57,221 bases of DNA. It comes from Actinotignum schaalii_C (GTDB lineage: Bacteria; Actinomycetota; Actinomycetes; Actinomycetales; Actinomycetaceae). Of the stretch, positions 34,326 to 43,030 are shown in pieces. The notes beneath the pieces are model-generated. The model saw only the letters and a list, made by a program, of their open reading frames with translations. It had not been told where the DNA came from and made no database searches. Position numbers and translations under genes: made by a program. The stretch is from positions 1 to 57,221 of the forward strand of contig NZ_JAWUEL010000012.1 of the NCBI RefSeq assembly GCF_034119425.1, read 5' to 3'. The first letter of the stretch is position 1. Every line of letters begins with the position of its first letter.

Positions 34326-36500
34326 ATGGAGAGCACACTCTTTGATTTCGATGCCCTTCCCCTTGTGGGGGAGCAAGGCGCCCTTCTCGAAGCGCGCCCG
34401 GTACGCACCCGCGTGCCCTCCAAGGTACCCAATCCCGTCGCGCATGTTCAGGTGCTCCATTCCCAGCCTCATATGGATCGAGTATTCGACTACCTTGTCC
34501 CCGAAAAGTTCGCGGATAGTGCCCGGGTGGGAACCCGGGTCGTGGTAGATCTCGGCGCGCAGCGGGTAGGCGGATTTATCGTTGCTCGGGATAGTATTAC
34601 GGAAGGCAGCGGGCGGCTGCGCCCCCTGTACAGGGTGGTCTCGGAATACCCCGTGCTTACTGCATCGGTGTATGCGGTTGCCCGTACTCTTGCTGATAAG
34701 TATGCCGGAACAGTCGCTGACATATTGCGGACCGCTATCCCGGAACGGCATGCGCGGGCCGCTAAAGAATTCTTGGCCTCTACCCAAGAAACCATCCCCT
34801 TGGCCAGCTCTCACGCGGCTCCTGAACCGGGACCTTGGGAAGCCTATCGGGGTGGACCAGAATTCCTCGCGGCACTGGGGGAAGGGAAAGCCGTGCGGGC
34901 TTGCATGGCTGCCCTACCCGGGCCCGCCGGGGGAGTAGAGGTTTTGGTTCGCGCAGTACAGGCGGTGCGGCACGCCGGGCGCAGCGTCCTACTGGTTGTT
35001 CCCACTACCCGGGCTGCCAGAGCACTGCAGGCTACACTCGCCTCCCGGGTAGGCGAAAATCCCACTCTCATGGTATCCGAGGAAGCACATGAAAAACGCT
35101 ACCGTGCTTTTTTGGCAGTGCTATCGGGGCAAACCCGCATCGTGGTAGGCACCCGCGGGGCGGCCTGGGCGCCGCTCGCGGATCTTGGACTGGCGGTCAT
35201 CATGGATGATGCAGCCTCAACCTTGCGTGATATTCGCTCACCTTATCTCGCAACACGTGACGTGGTACTGGAACGTGCTCGGCGTGAACATGCTGCTTTT
35301 CTAGTTTTTTCTCCTTATGTGAGCGAAGAATGCGCCCAGCTGCTTTCCGAACACCGCATCACCTTGTTGGATGGCACCGTGGCCGCACGCCGCGTCGCGC
35401 TTCCGCATATTTCAGGCCCGCACCAGTGGCCCGGGGGAGAAGCGGATCACTTGCGCTTGCCCCAACCTGCATTCCCTATTCTGCGGCGAGCTCTGGAAGA
35501 CGGACCGGTTCTTATCCTCGTGCCGCGGAGCGGGTATATCCCGGTGCTGTGCTGCACCTATTGCGGGGAGCGTGCTCTGTGTTCGATATGCGGAGGGAAC
35601 CTGGCTCAGCGTACCGCACACGAAGCGCTGCGCTGCCAGCGCTGCGGGGTGCGAGTGCAGCCCTGGCGGTGTCCGCACTGCCAGAACGGAAAGCTGCGAG
35701 CTGTCCGAATCGGTTCAGCACGTACCGCGGAGGAAATCGGGCGGGCTTTTCCCGGTGTTGGCATTATTCTTTCCGGATCGCACTCTCCGGAGGGAATTAT
35801 TGGGCGCGTCTCCCAGCGCCCACGCATTGTGGTGGCAACACCGGGTGCGGAACCGGAGGCCGAAAGGGGATTCTCCGCTGCGCTGGTGTTGGATGCACGC
35901 TACCTCCTCGGAGAAGGTCTCGGCGCTGAAACGCGTTTTATTCGGGTGCTTGCGCGAGTTGCGGCCCGGGTTCGTTCAGCCGGAGAAGGTGGCCATATGC
36001 TGGTGGCCGGGGGAGCACCTCCTGCACTTCTCAATCGGCTAGCGCAATGGGAACTGGGTGAATATGCCGCTGAGTTACTTGAGCAACGGGCCGAATTGGA
36101 TTTGCCTCCCACCGCCACCTGGGTAGGCATCTCAGGAGCCAGCGAGGATGTGCGTACCTACCTGGCCATGTTGCGAGCGGCCCTCTATCGTCGTGTGGGA
36201 GAGGAAGATCCCCATCTCTTTACCCAGTTTTCGCGTGAGGCTGGTCCCCGGGAATCGCGGCTCGAAAATAAGAAAGAAACAGAAGCAGATCTACTGGCCG
36301 GCGGAGCCTTCGAGCTAGCCTCCGGGATAGTGCTGCTCGGCCCGGTACCGGGGGCACGCCCAGGAGAGATCACCGTCTATGCTCGGGCGGAACTCGCGCG
36401 GGGTATTACTCTCACCCGTCAGACGCGAAAAACTTACGGTGCCTACTCTGCCCAGCGGCTGGGTGGCTCACTGCGCTTACAGGTTAACCCGCCGCTGTAA
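34326..36500 (+). CDS. priA: Primosome protein PriA, helicase motifs degenerate
   Basis: 724 aa. In enterobacteria PriA restarts collapsed forks; the actinobacterial branch has lost helicase activity. N-terminal DNA-binding domain (about 40-150: HVQVLHSQPHMDRVFDYLVP). The ATPase region has no intact Walker A (LPGPAGGVEVLV where GxxGSGKT is expected), and the Walker B site reads IMDDAAS instead of DEEH. The zinc-binding segment is intact, with eight or more Cys between about 405 and 455 (CCTYCGERALCSICGG, then CQRCG, CPHCQNGK). The C-terminal domain is present. It probably acts as a loading scaffold rather than a motor. TATCCT seven bases before ATG suggests a leaderless mRNA. Confidence 0.92.
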   Translation: MESTLFDFDALPLVGEQGALLEARPVRTRVPSKVPNPVAHVQVLHSQPHMDRVFDYLVPEKFADSARVGTRVVVDLGAQRVGGFIVARDSITEGSGRLRPLYRVVSEYPVLTASVYAVARTLADKYAGTVADILRTAIPERHARAAKEFLASTQETIPLASSHAAPEPGPWEAYRGGPEFLAALGEGKAVRACMAALPGPAGGVEVLVRAVQAVRHAGRSVLLVVPTTRAARALQATLASRVGENPTLMVSEEAHEKRYRAFLAVLSGQTRIVVGTRGAAWAPLADLGLAVIMDDAASTLRDIRSPYLATRDVVLERARREHAAFLVFSPYVSEECAQLLSEHRITLLDGTVAARRVALPHISGPHQWPGGEADHLRLPQPAFPILRRALEDGPVLILVPRSGYIPVLCCTYCGERALCSICGGNLAQRTAHEALRCQRCGVRVQPWRCPHCQNGKLRAVRIGSARTAEEIGRAFPGVGIILSGSHSPEGIIGRVSQRPRIVVATPGAEPEAERGFSAALVLDARYLLGEGLGAETRFIRVLARVAARVRSAGEGGHMLVAGGAPPALLNRLAQWELGEYAAELLEQRAELDLPPTATWVGISGASEDVRTYLAMLRAALYRRVGEEDPHLFTQFSREAGPRESRLENKKETEADLLAGGAFELASGIVLLGPVPGARPGEITVYARAELARGITLTRQTRKTYGAYSAQRLGGSLRLQVNPPL

Positions 36501-36556
36501 TCAATGAAGGTTAGAAATAACCATCCGTGCTCGAATAGGCTAAGAAAAGAACTAGG

Positions 36557-36562
36557 TAGGAT
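36557..36562 (+). promoter_or_regulatory. TAGGAT -10 hexamer, leaderless fmt promoter
   Basis: TAGGAT ends six bases before the GTG start of fmt, with no ribosome-binding site between. Confidence 0.5.
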
Positions 36563-36568
36563 TGATAC

Positions 36569-37525
36569 GTGAGAATATTATTCGCAGGCACACCGGAGAC
36601 AGCGGTTCCGGCCTTAGAGCTCCTACATCATGAAGGTTTCGATATCGCTGGAGTACTCACCCGCGCTCCCGCGCCCCAAGGGCGCAAACGCGTGCTAACT
36701 CCCTCACCGGTCCATCGCGTGGCGACAGAGCTGGGCCTTCCTGTGCTCACACCTTCTACGTTAAAGGACAGCGCGGTCCAGGACCAGATCGCTCAGCTCG
36801 CCCCCGAAGCCGTGGCGGTAGTTGCCTATGGGCTCATCATTCCGCCAGCCCTCCTCACGGTCCCGCGCCACGGTTGGCTGAACCTGCATTTCTCCCTTCT
36901 GCCGCGCTGGCGCGGAGCCGCGCCGGTCAATTACGCCATCGCAGCGGGTGATGGCACCACCGGAACCAGTGTTTTCCAAATTGAACAAGGCCTTGATACC
37001 GGCCCCGTGTTCGCGAGTGCAGCTACCCAAATCGGGGCGGAAGAAACCGCTGGAGAACTGCTGGCCCGTCTGGCACAATCCGGGGCGCGCCAATTGAGCG
37101 ATACTCTCCATGCCATTGCCGCCGGTAAAGCCCAGGCACACCCGCAAATGGGGGAAGTTACCCTCGCACCCCAATTCGATTCTTCCTGGGCGCGAGTCAA
37201 TTGGGAGTGGCCCGCCCAACGCATCGCGGATCGGGTTCGCGCCGCCAACCCTGCCCCCGGGGCCTGGACTACCCTCAACGGGCAACGTTTCAAGATCGAG
37301 TCAGTGCGCATAGTTGTGCCTGACACTTCTGCCACGCACCTAACCTTGGCACCTGGCGAAATCGGCCCGGGTGGCGTTATCGGCTGCGGGGAAGGAACCG
37401 TCCAATTGTGCCGGGTTGCCCCGCCCGGCAAGGCCCATATGGATGCCTCCTCCTGGCTCAACGGTGCCCGCCTTACCGAGCACACCCGTTTCGATGCGGA
37501 AGTGAAGGAGGGGCACCATGAATGA
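36569..37525 (+). CDS. fmt: Methionyl-tRNA formyltransferase
   Basis: 318 aa. Formylates Met-tRNA-fMet with 10-formyl-THF. MRILFAGTPETAVPALE at the start, the catalytic Asn/His in WLNLHFSLLPRWRGAAPVNYAI, and the catalytic Asp in EQGLDTGPVF. C-terminal OB-like tRNA-binding domain (about 210-310). GTG start six bases after TAGGAT. It overlaps rsmB by eight bases, indicating coupling in an fmt-rsmB-rpe operon. Confidence 0.96.
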   Translation: MRILFAGTPETAVPALELLHHEGFDIAGVLTRAPAPQGRKRVLTPSPVHRVATELGLPVLTPSTLKDSAVQDQIAQLAPEAVAVVAYGLIIPPALLTVPRHGWLNLHFSLLPRWRGAAPVNYAIAAGDGTTGTSVFQIEQGLDTGPVFASAATQIGAEETAGELLARLAQSGARQLSDTLHAIAAGKAQAHPQMGEVTLAPQFDSSWARVNWEWPAQRIADRVRAANPAPGAWTTLNGQRFKIESVRIVVPDTSATHLTLAPGEIGPGGVIGCGEGTVQLCRVAPPGKAHMDASSWLNGARLTEHTRFDAEVKEGHHE

Positions 37526-38960
37526 GCGTCCCGCCGGCTGGGTGCCGCGCCGCCAGTCATCAAACTACGCCCGTCTCGTTGCCTATGATGCATTGCGGGC
37601 CGTTAATACTGAGGATGCTTACGCTAATCTCATCCTTCCCGGCATGGTAAGCCGGGCACATCTCAACCGAAGCGACGCGGCTTTCGCCACCAACTTGGCG
37701 TACGGGACCTTGCGACTTCAAGGCCGGTGGGATGCCATGATCGCCCGCTGTTCCCAAGGTCGTACCCTCGCGGATATCGATCCGCGAGTCCTCGATCTAC
37801 TCCGGCTAGGCTGCTACCAGCTCATTGAGCTGAAAACTCCTCCCCACGCGGCCATTAACGAAACAGTTGCGCTAGCCCGCAATGAACTCGGTCAAGGAAT
37901 CGCCGGTTTCGTCAACGCCGTGTTGCGGAGAGTCTCCGAGCGTCGGGATTCCTGGCGCGGAATTATTGAAAATAGCACAGCATCGAGGGAAGAGTTTCTG
38001 GCGGTTTGGCATTCGCATCCGCGCTGGATCGTGCGCCAGCTGGAATCCTCCCTCGCGGCAGCCGGGCGCTCCACCGAAGTGGAAGCCGTTCTCGAAGCGA
38101 ATAACACGCCCGCGAAAGTAGCTTTAGCCTGTCGCAATATTTCACCCGAGCACCTCAAAGCCCGGATTGAGCGGGCCAAGATGACGTGGGAAGATCCCTA
38201 CCTGGTACCCAGCGCGGTGCTCCTAGACTCCGGTGACCCGCACCGGCTCTGGCCCGTGCGTGACGGGGTCGCAGGTGTCCAGGATGAGGGGTCGCAGCTC
38301 ATCTCCGACATTGTCACGGAGGCCTCCATCTCAGGGAAGGATGAATCCTGGTTGGATATGTGCGCCGGTCCCGGGGGGAAAACCGCAACTATCGCCGCCA
38401 CGGCGGCCCGGCGCGGGGCCCGCGTATTCGCGAATGAACCCCAGGCCCACCGCCTTGATCTCGTTGAAGAAAACGTTGCCCCCTGGGCGGATACCGTTGC
38501 ACTGCGCGAAGGTGATGGGCGCGATATTGGCGCTCAGGAGCCGGATAGCTATGACCGGATCCTCGTGGATGCCCCGTGTTCTGGCTTGGGTGCGCTGCGC
38601 CGTCGTCCCGAAGCCCGGTGGCGCAAAAAAGAAAGCGACCTGGCCACACTCACGCAACTCCAAGGCGAGCTCCTCGACTCCGCCTACCGCGCCCTGCGTC
38701 CGGGCGGACTATTGCTCTACACAACCTGCTCCCCGGTGCTCGCGGAAACCCGCGATGTCATCGCCGCCTTCTTGGAACGCACCGCGGGCGCGGAACTGGG
38801 AGACGTCACCGTCACCGCGAACCGGCGAGCGCTGCGCCCGGTTGCCTCTCGTGGAATGACCGTGCAGCTGTGGCCTGATATCCATCACACAGATGCCATG
38901 TATATGGCACGCATCCTCAAACCCGCATCCGAATCCGCGCCAGCGTCGCGGCGCTCTTGA
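37518..38960 (+). CDS. rsmB: 16S rRNA m5C967 methyltransferase (RsmB/Sun)
   Basis: 480 aa. N-terminal NusB-like RNA-binding domain (about 15-150: RLVAYDALRAVNTEDAYANL), then a SAM-dependent methyltransferase. The SAM loop is DMCAGPGGKT (about 280), the proline-cysteine motif DAPCSGLG holds one catalytic Cys, and TTCSP holds the second, so the usual pair of cysteines is present. ATG lies inside the end of fmt. Confidence 0.95.
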   Translation: MNERPAGWVPRRQSSNYARLVAYDALRAVNTEDAYANLILPGMVSRAHLNRSDAAFATNLAYGTLRLQGRWDAMIARCSQGRTLADIDPRVLDLLRLGCYQLIELKTPPHAAINETVALARNELGQGIAGFVNAVLRRVSERRDSWRGIIENSTASREEFLAVWHSHPRWIVRQLESSLAAAGRSTEVEAVLEANNTPAKVALACRNISPEHLKARIERAKMTWEDPYLVPSAVLLDSGDPHRLWPVRDGVAGVQDEGSQLISDIVTEASISGKDESWLDMCAGPGGKTATIAATAARRGARVFANEPQAHRLDLVEENVAPWADTVALREGDGRDIGAQEPDSYDRILVDAPCSGLGALRRRPEARWRKKESDLATLTQLQGELLDSAYRALRPGGLLLYTTCSPVLAETRDVIAAFLERTAGAELGDVTVTANRRALRPVASRGMTVQLWPDIHHTDAMYMARILKPASESAPASRRS

Positions 38961-38973
38961 AAGGATCATCACC

Positions 38974-39648
38974 ATGGACGTGAAGATTTCCCCCTCTATT
39001 CTCAACTGCGATTTTGGGCATCTCGCTGATGAACTGGAGAAAATCTCCAACGCTGATTTCGTGCACGTGGATATTATGGACAATCACTTTGTTCCCAATC
39101 TCGCCCTCGGCCTGCCCATTTTCGAAGCGGCAGCACAGGCAACCGCGGTCCCGCTCGATGCCCACCTCATGATCGAGAACCCCGACCGGTGGGCACCCGC
39201 CTACGCCGAAGCAGGGGCTGCCTCCGTCACCTTCCACGCCGAAGCCTGCCAAGCTCCGCTGCGTCTCGCTCGTGAACTACGCGCGCAGGGCGCCCGTGCT
39301 GGACTTGCAATCAAACCGGCTACGCCCATCGAGCCATATATCGACATCCTTAGCGAATTCGACATGGTCCTCATTATGACGGTAGAACCGGGATTCGGTG
39401 GGCAAAGTTTCATCGAATCGATGATGCCGAAAGTTACCCGCACCCGCCGCGCGATTGAGACAGCTGGGCTGGACGTGTGGATTCAAGTGGACGGCGGTAT
39501 CTCCCGCGCTACCATCGAACAAGCAGCGGCTGCCGGAGCTAATAACTTCGTGGCGGGCTCGGCAGTTTTCCGTGCGGAAGATGCCTACACTGAAGTAGAA
39601 AAGCTTCGCGAATTAGCCACAATCGCGTGCCAGCACGCGGCAAATTAA
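38974..39648 (+). CDS. rpe: Ribulose-phosphate 3-epimerase
   Basis: 224 aa TIM barrel; interconverts ribulose-5-P and xylulose-5-P. ISPSILNCDF, HVDIMDNHFVPN, DAHLMIENP, MTVEPGFGGQSF and QVDGG carry the metal and phosphate ligands. ATG 38974 is used, with AAAGGATCATCACC upstream; longer frames overlap rsmB without family similarity. Often linked to ribD/ribE (riboflavin) genes in actinobacteria; here a riboswitch-controlled transport unit follows instead. Confidence 0.95.
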   Translation: MDVKISPSILNCDFGHLADELEKISNADFVHVDIMDNHFVPNLALGLPIFEAAAQATAVPLDAHLMIENPDRWAPAYAEAGAASVTFHAEACQAPLRLARELRAQGARAGLAIKPATPIEPYIDILSEFDMVLIMTVEPGFGGQSFIESMMPKVTRTRRAIETAGLDVWIQVDGGISRATIEQAAAAGANNFVAGSAVFRAEDAYTEVEKLRELATIACQHAAN

Positions 39649-39680
39649 CAACGGGTGCAAGCCACCACGTGAAGAGCTAA

Positions 39681-39686
39681 TATAGA
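39681..39686 (+). promoter_or_regulatory. Likely -10 of riboswitch promoter (TATAGA)
   Basis: TATAGA (overlapping TAATAT) puts the start at about 39692, right at the first helix of the FMN riboswitch. No clear -35. Confidence 0.45.
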
Positions 39687-39690
39687 ACAC

Positions 39691-39805
39691 GATGCACCGG
39701 GGTCAGTGAAAGTCTGAACCGGCGGTAACAGTCCGCGAACCACGCACGTGGCCGATGGGGTGGAATTCCCCAACCGACGGTAACAGTCCGGATGGGAGGC
39801 GCATC
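39691..39805 (+). ncRNA. FMN riboswitch (RFN element)
   Basis: The conserved RFN blocks are easily read: GATGCACCGGGGTCAGTGAA, AACCGGCGGTAACAGTCCGC, then CCGACGGTAACAGTCCGGAT and the closing GCATC that pairs with the initial GATGC (P1). It binds FMN. A C-rich/G-rich small hairpin (GGGGCTCCAAGCCCC, about 39808-39822) follows and may be part of the switching platform. About 105 bases separate it from the permease start. It should repress the transport genes when FMN is plentiful; whether by termination or by hiding the ribosome site cannot be told by eye. Confidence 0.96.
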
Positions 39806-39911
39806 GAGGGGCTCCAAGCCCCCACTTCGGCTAGGCTATTTCGGCGTGCCGTTGCGTCAGCGTCTCCTGGCTTCAAAGTTCCCGGCCATCGGGAAGGTCA
39901 GGAACCAGAAC

Positions 39912-40715
39912 GTGAACAACGTGCGCCGCAACTCTCACCCGCGCCCGCGGTCTCCGCGCACCGCGTGGGTACCCGCCACCCTATCTCTCCTCGCGGTTTT
40001 TCTCCTCTGGGTGGTCGTTACCCGCTCCCAGGTGGTCCCCGACCATCTTCTTCCCGCACCCAGTGCGGTCGGGCAACGCCTCGCCACCGCTCTCCTCGGA
40101 ATCGGCGATCACCCGCCCTACCTCCTCAGTGCACTCGGGAACACGCTCGCCGCCGCCCTCACCGGTTGCGCCTGGGCTGCCCTCCTCGGTGTTCCCCTCG
40201 GCATTGCCCTGGCGCGCTGGCGTCTCCTCAATAGCGCACTCCAGCCCTTCCTCGCCGCCTCGCAAGCCGTCCCCGCCGTCGCCCTCGCCCCCCTCCTCGT
40301 CGTGTGGATTGGCTACGGGATGCCCTCCATCGTGGTGCTGTGCACCATCATGGTGATCTTCCCGATTATCGTCTCCACGTCGGTGGGTGTACACGCTATC
40401 GACCGTGACGTCATCGCCGCCGCTCGGCTCGACGGCGCAGCCCGCCTCACCCTCCTTTTCCCCATCATCGTGCCCTTGGCCGCGCCCTCCATCCTGGCCG
40501 GCCTGCGCACCGGGTTCACCCTCTCCATCACCGGTGCCGTCGTCGGCGAAATGATTATCGGAGGAGCGGGCCTGGGCACCGAATTATCACGGGCTCAACC
40601 CACCGGAGATATCACCGGAATGTTCGCCGTTATCGTCGTCATGGCTGCCGCCGCCATCAGTATCTATCTCCTCATCTTTACCGTCGAAAAACACGTCACA
40701 GCGGCGGTGCGTTAA
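39912..40715 (+). CDS. ribX: ABC transporter permease, riboflavin-type (RibX-like)
   Basis: 267 aa from GTG 39912, chosen because AGGA lies eight bases upstream and the longer frame would run through the riboswitch. Six hydrophobic segments and the EAA-type loop for ATPase contact (DVIAAARLDGAARLTLLFPIIVP, about 175-200) mark a binding-protein-dependent permease of the nitrate/taurine/pyrimidine-precursor group. Control by an FMN riboswitch and pairing with the following lipoprotein match RibXY, described as a riboflavin uptake system. No ATPase gene is next to it; it presumably borrows one encoded elsewhere. Confidence 0.85.
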   Translation: MNNVRRNSHPRPRSPRTAWVPATLSLLAVFLLWVVVTRSQVVPDHLLPAPSAVGQRLATALLGIGDHPPYLLSALGNTLAAALTGCAWAALLGVPLGIALARWRLLNSALQPFLAASQAVPAVALAPLLVVWIGYGMPSIVVLCTIMVIFPIIVSTSVGVHAIDRDVIAAARLDGAARLTLLFPIIVPLAAPSILAGLRTGFTLSITGAVVGEMIIGGAGLGTELSRAQPTGDITGMFAVIVVMAAAAISIYLLIFTVEKHVTAAVR

Positions 40716-40792
40716 CTATGGCCACTCAAAGCCACGGCTCGCACCCCAGCACGACACTCGCGAACAGCAGCGCAACGCAAGAAAGGACACCC

Positions 40793-41833
40793 ATGAAACG
40801 ACTCATCGCCACGCTCGCAGCCGCTACCCTCGGCCTTGCCGGATGCGCGGGAGGTAGCTCCGGCACCAAAGCCGGTGAAAGTAGCTCGCCCTCCGCCGCC
40901 GTGCAACAACCTACCGCGGGCGCCACCGCCTCCCTCACCGTCGGTCTTACCTACGTTCCCGATATCCAATTCGCGCCCTTCTACGTGGCCGAAGACCAGG
41001 GCTATTTCCAAGAAGCTGGGCTTGATATCACACTGCGTCACCACGGCGCCCAAGAATCCCTCCTCGGTGCGCTTTCTAGCGGCAGCGAGGATGTGGTCTT
41101 CGCCGGCGGCGATGAAATGATGGAAGGCCGCTCCAATGGCATCGACGTCGTCAATTGGGCAACGATGTACCAGGACTATCCCGTGACCCTCATCGTCCCG
41201 GCCAATTCCCCGATTCAAAGCGCGGCTGACCTGGCTGGACGCCGCATCGGGCTGCCCGGTCCGTACGGGGAAAACTACTATGCTCTCCAGGCGCTCATGG
41301 CCGCACATAACTGGACAGAATCAGATATCAGCGTGAACTACATCGGCTACACCCAGGCCGCAGCCCTGGCCAGTGGGGAAGTGGACGCGATTATCGGTTT
41401 CCGCAACTCCGATGTTCCCAGCGTGGAACGCCAGGGGGTGCCGGTGCGTACCATTGAGATGCTTCCGGGCGGGCTGCCGCTGGTAGGCGTGGGACTCGGT
41501 TCGCTGCGTCCCACCGTGGAGGCCCATCGTGACGATTTCACCCGTATGCTCGCAGCTCTTGACCGCGCCGTGAACTTCGCGCGCAGCAACCCGAAGGAAA
41601 CCGTGGAGATCACTGCGAAGCATGTTCCGGCCCTGCGTGAAGCGGATAACGCCGCCGCGGCCGAAAAAGTCCTCGCGAATACCATTGAGCTTTACGCCGG
41701 GCGTACCCCGCTCGGGGTGCAGGATGCGCAGCGTTGGGAAGCGATGGCCACGTTTATGTCCGGGAAACTGCTACGTGAACCGGTTGCTGCGGCTGATGCT
41801 TTCGTTGATCTCACCGGTAGCGCCGCGCAATAA
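40793..41833 (+). CDS. ribY: Riboflavin-type ABC substrate-binding lipoprotein (RibY-like, NMT1/THI5 fold)
   Basis: 346 aa from ATG 40793 (AAAGGAC upstream). Lipoprotein signal MKRLIATLAAATLGLAGC with Cys18, a Ser/Gly-rich spacer, then an NMT1/THI5-like binding domain (LTVGLTYVPDIQFAPFYVAEDQG, about 45-65). The N-terminal wording closely resembles pyrimidine- and flavin-precursor-binding proteins. It is anchored outside the membrane and delivers ligand to the permease in front of it. Riboflavin (or FMN precursor) as ligand is inferred from the riboswitch. Followed by a bidirectional hairpin. Confidence 0.88.
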   Translation: MKRLIATLAAATLGLAGCAGGSSGTKAGESSSPSAAVQQPTAGATASLTVGLTYVPDIQFAPFYVAEDQGYFQEAGLDITLRHHGAQESLLGALSSGSEDVVFAGGDEMMEGRSNGIDVVNWATMYQDYPVTLIVPANSPIQSAADLAGRRIGLPGPYGENYYALQALMAAHNWTESDISVNYIGYTQAAALASGEVDAIIGFRNSDVPSVERQGVPVRTIEMLPGGLPLVGVGLGSLRPTVEAHRDDFTRMLAALDRAVNFARSNPKETVEITAKHVPALREADNAAAAEKVLANTIELYAGRTPLGVQDAQRWEAMATFMSGKLLREPVAAADAFVDLTGSAAQ

Positions 41834-41845
41834 GAACGACGACGC

Positions 41846-41879
41846 AGCTGCGCGCCACCGGCCCATCAGGCGCGCAGCT
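41846..41879. terminator. Bidirectional terminator, ribY / DUF3866
   Basis: Perfect 11-bp stem AGCTGCGCGCC (41846-41856) with GGCGCGCAGCT (41869-41879), 12-base loop. The right arm reaches the stop codon of the convergent DUF3866 gene. The left flank holds a near copy of the 12-mer (CGACGACGCAGC). Confidence 0.75.
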
Positions 41880-42997
41880 CAACTCTGCTGTGCCCGCACC
41901 ACCAGCTCCCCGGCCGCGTAACCGGCCGCGCCCGCCGCTAAGAAATTGAGGGGATCGTCGGTGAGTGAGCGCCCCATCGTGGATAACCGTACCGGGAAAT
42001 CCGCGAGGGCGCTCGCCACCGGATCCGCCTCCACGTCCACCCGCTCCAGGTGCGGCACCTGGAAAAGCTTCTCCAGCTGTCCTGCCAGGCGCGCGCCCAC
42101 CTCAGCGGGCACCGCGCGGCATAGTGCATCCTCACCCGGCACCGGGACCGGGCAGCGTACCGGGCAGCGGGCCACCCGCCTCAAAGCTGTCACGCTGTGA
42201 TGGGAGAGCCCCAGGTGGCGGTCCCGCTGATCCGCACTCGACATTCGCAAAGCCGCAATCGGGATTCCTCCCAGAGTATCGGCAGCGTTGAGATGCTCCC
42301 CGACACGTGTCCCGGAAAATCCCCACCGGGTATCCGTTCCCAAATTGCCCGGCCCCTGCGCCACCACGGCCACATCCGCCTGCCACACCAGGCGCGCCGC
42401 TAGCAAGGCAGTGTAGATCGTGACAGCTTCAAGCTTGCCCCCGAAGGCCTGCCCGCACGAAATTGTGCCCAGGATAAGGCCGAGGTCCTCTAATTGCGCA
42501 GCGGTGCGGGAGAACCACGCTGGCAGAGCTCCGCCGTCGTCCATCACATACGCGATACGCGCCCCCGGCACGCGCGCGTGCACCCCCGCAACAATCGCGG
42601 GAAGCGCCGAATGTAAATCCGCAACCACCACCGGCATCCCGGCGATGGAATCAGCATCGCGCAGCAGCTCGTGGTGCGGAGAATTTTGTTCATCAACGCC
42701 CAGAGTGAGGTACTGGAGGGGCGTGTACCGGGCCTTAACAATATGGCCCGGGGTGGGGGAATCAACGGGCAAACGCTCGGGAATTGCGCACACAAAGAAA
42801 TATCCGCCGGTACCCAGCCCGCGCGCCGCCGCACTCGCCTGGAGCAGCACGGTATCACCAACTTCCGGTTCGCCCACGAGCTCGGGATAAACGAGCGCGC
42901 GCCCGCGGGTACCGTCCTCAAGCTCCACCGCGGCTTCGCGCGCCCCGCGCCATGTTTTGCCCAGGGAAAGAATTTTCCCTCTCCGCCACATCATCAC
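41879..42997 (-). CDS. DUF3866 family protein
   Basis: 372 aa if it starts at GTG 42997 (followed by ATG 42994 and ATG 42991, either possible; an upstream reading to 43084 overlaps the divergent gene). The N-terminal WRRGKILSLGKTWRGAREAAVELED and the TVLLQASAAARGLGTGGYFF block match actinobacterial DUF3866 proteins, whose function is unknown. It has an N-terminal beta-rich domain (about 1-95), then an alpha/beta domain with HHELLRD, PVVVADLHSALPAIVAGV and VAVVAQGPGNLGTDTRWGFSG. TAGAGT ends seven bases before GTG, consistent with a leaderless transcript. It is divergent from the pafB-like gene; 33 bp separate the two starts. Confidence 0.83.
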   Translation of the reverse strand: MMMWRRGKILSLGKTWRGAREAAVELEDGTRGRALVYPELVGEPEVGDTVLLQASAAARGLGTGGYFFVCAIPERLPVDSPTPGHIVKARYTPLQYLTLGVDEQNSPHHELLRDADSIAGMPVVVADLHSALPAIVAGVHARVPGARIAYVMDDGGALPAWFSRTAAQLEDLGLILGTISCGQAFGGKLEAVTIYTALLAARLVWQADVAVVAQGPGNLGTDTRWGFSGTRVGEHLNAADTLGGIPIAALRMSSADQRDRHLGLSHHSVTALRRVARCPVRCPVPVPGEDALCRAVPAEVGARLAGQLEKLFQVPHLERVDVEADPVASALADFPVRLSTMGRSLTDDPLNFLAAGAAGYAAGELVVRAQQS

Positions 42998-43004
42998 GGC
43001 TTTA

Positions 43005-43010
43005 ACTCTA
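43005..43010 (-). promoter_or_regulatory. TAGAGT -10 hexamer, leaderless DUF3866 promoter
   Basis: On the minus strand TAGAGT ends seven bases before GTG 42997. It shares the 33-bp divergent gap with the pafB promoter, so the two polymerase sites nearly touch and may interfere. Confidence 0.45.
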
Positions 43011-43018
43011 CCGTCGGC

Positions 43019-43024
43019 TAGGCT
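43019..43024 (+). promoter_or_regulatory. TAGGCT -10 hexamer, leaderless pafB promoter
   Basis: TAGGCT ends six bases before GTG 43031. No ribosome-binding site is present. Confidence 0.5.
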
Positions 43025-43030
43025 GGGTAC

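Noticed and set aside
39792..39911. Upstream extension of the permease from an ATG at 39792
   Set aside because: It would begin inside the last helix of the FMN riboswitch; GTG 39912 with AGGA is preferable.
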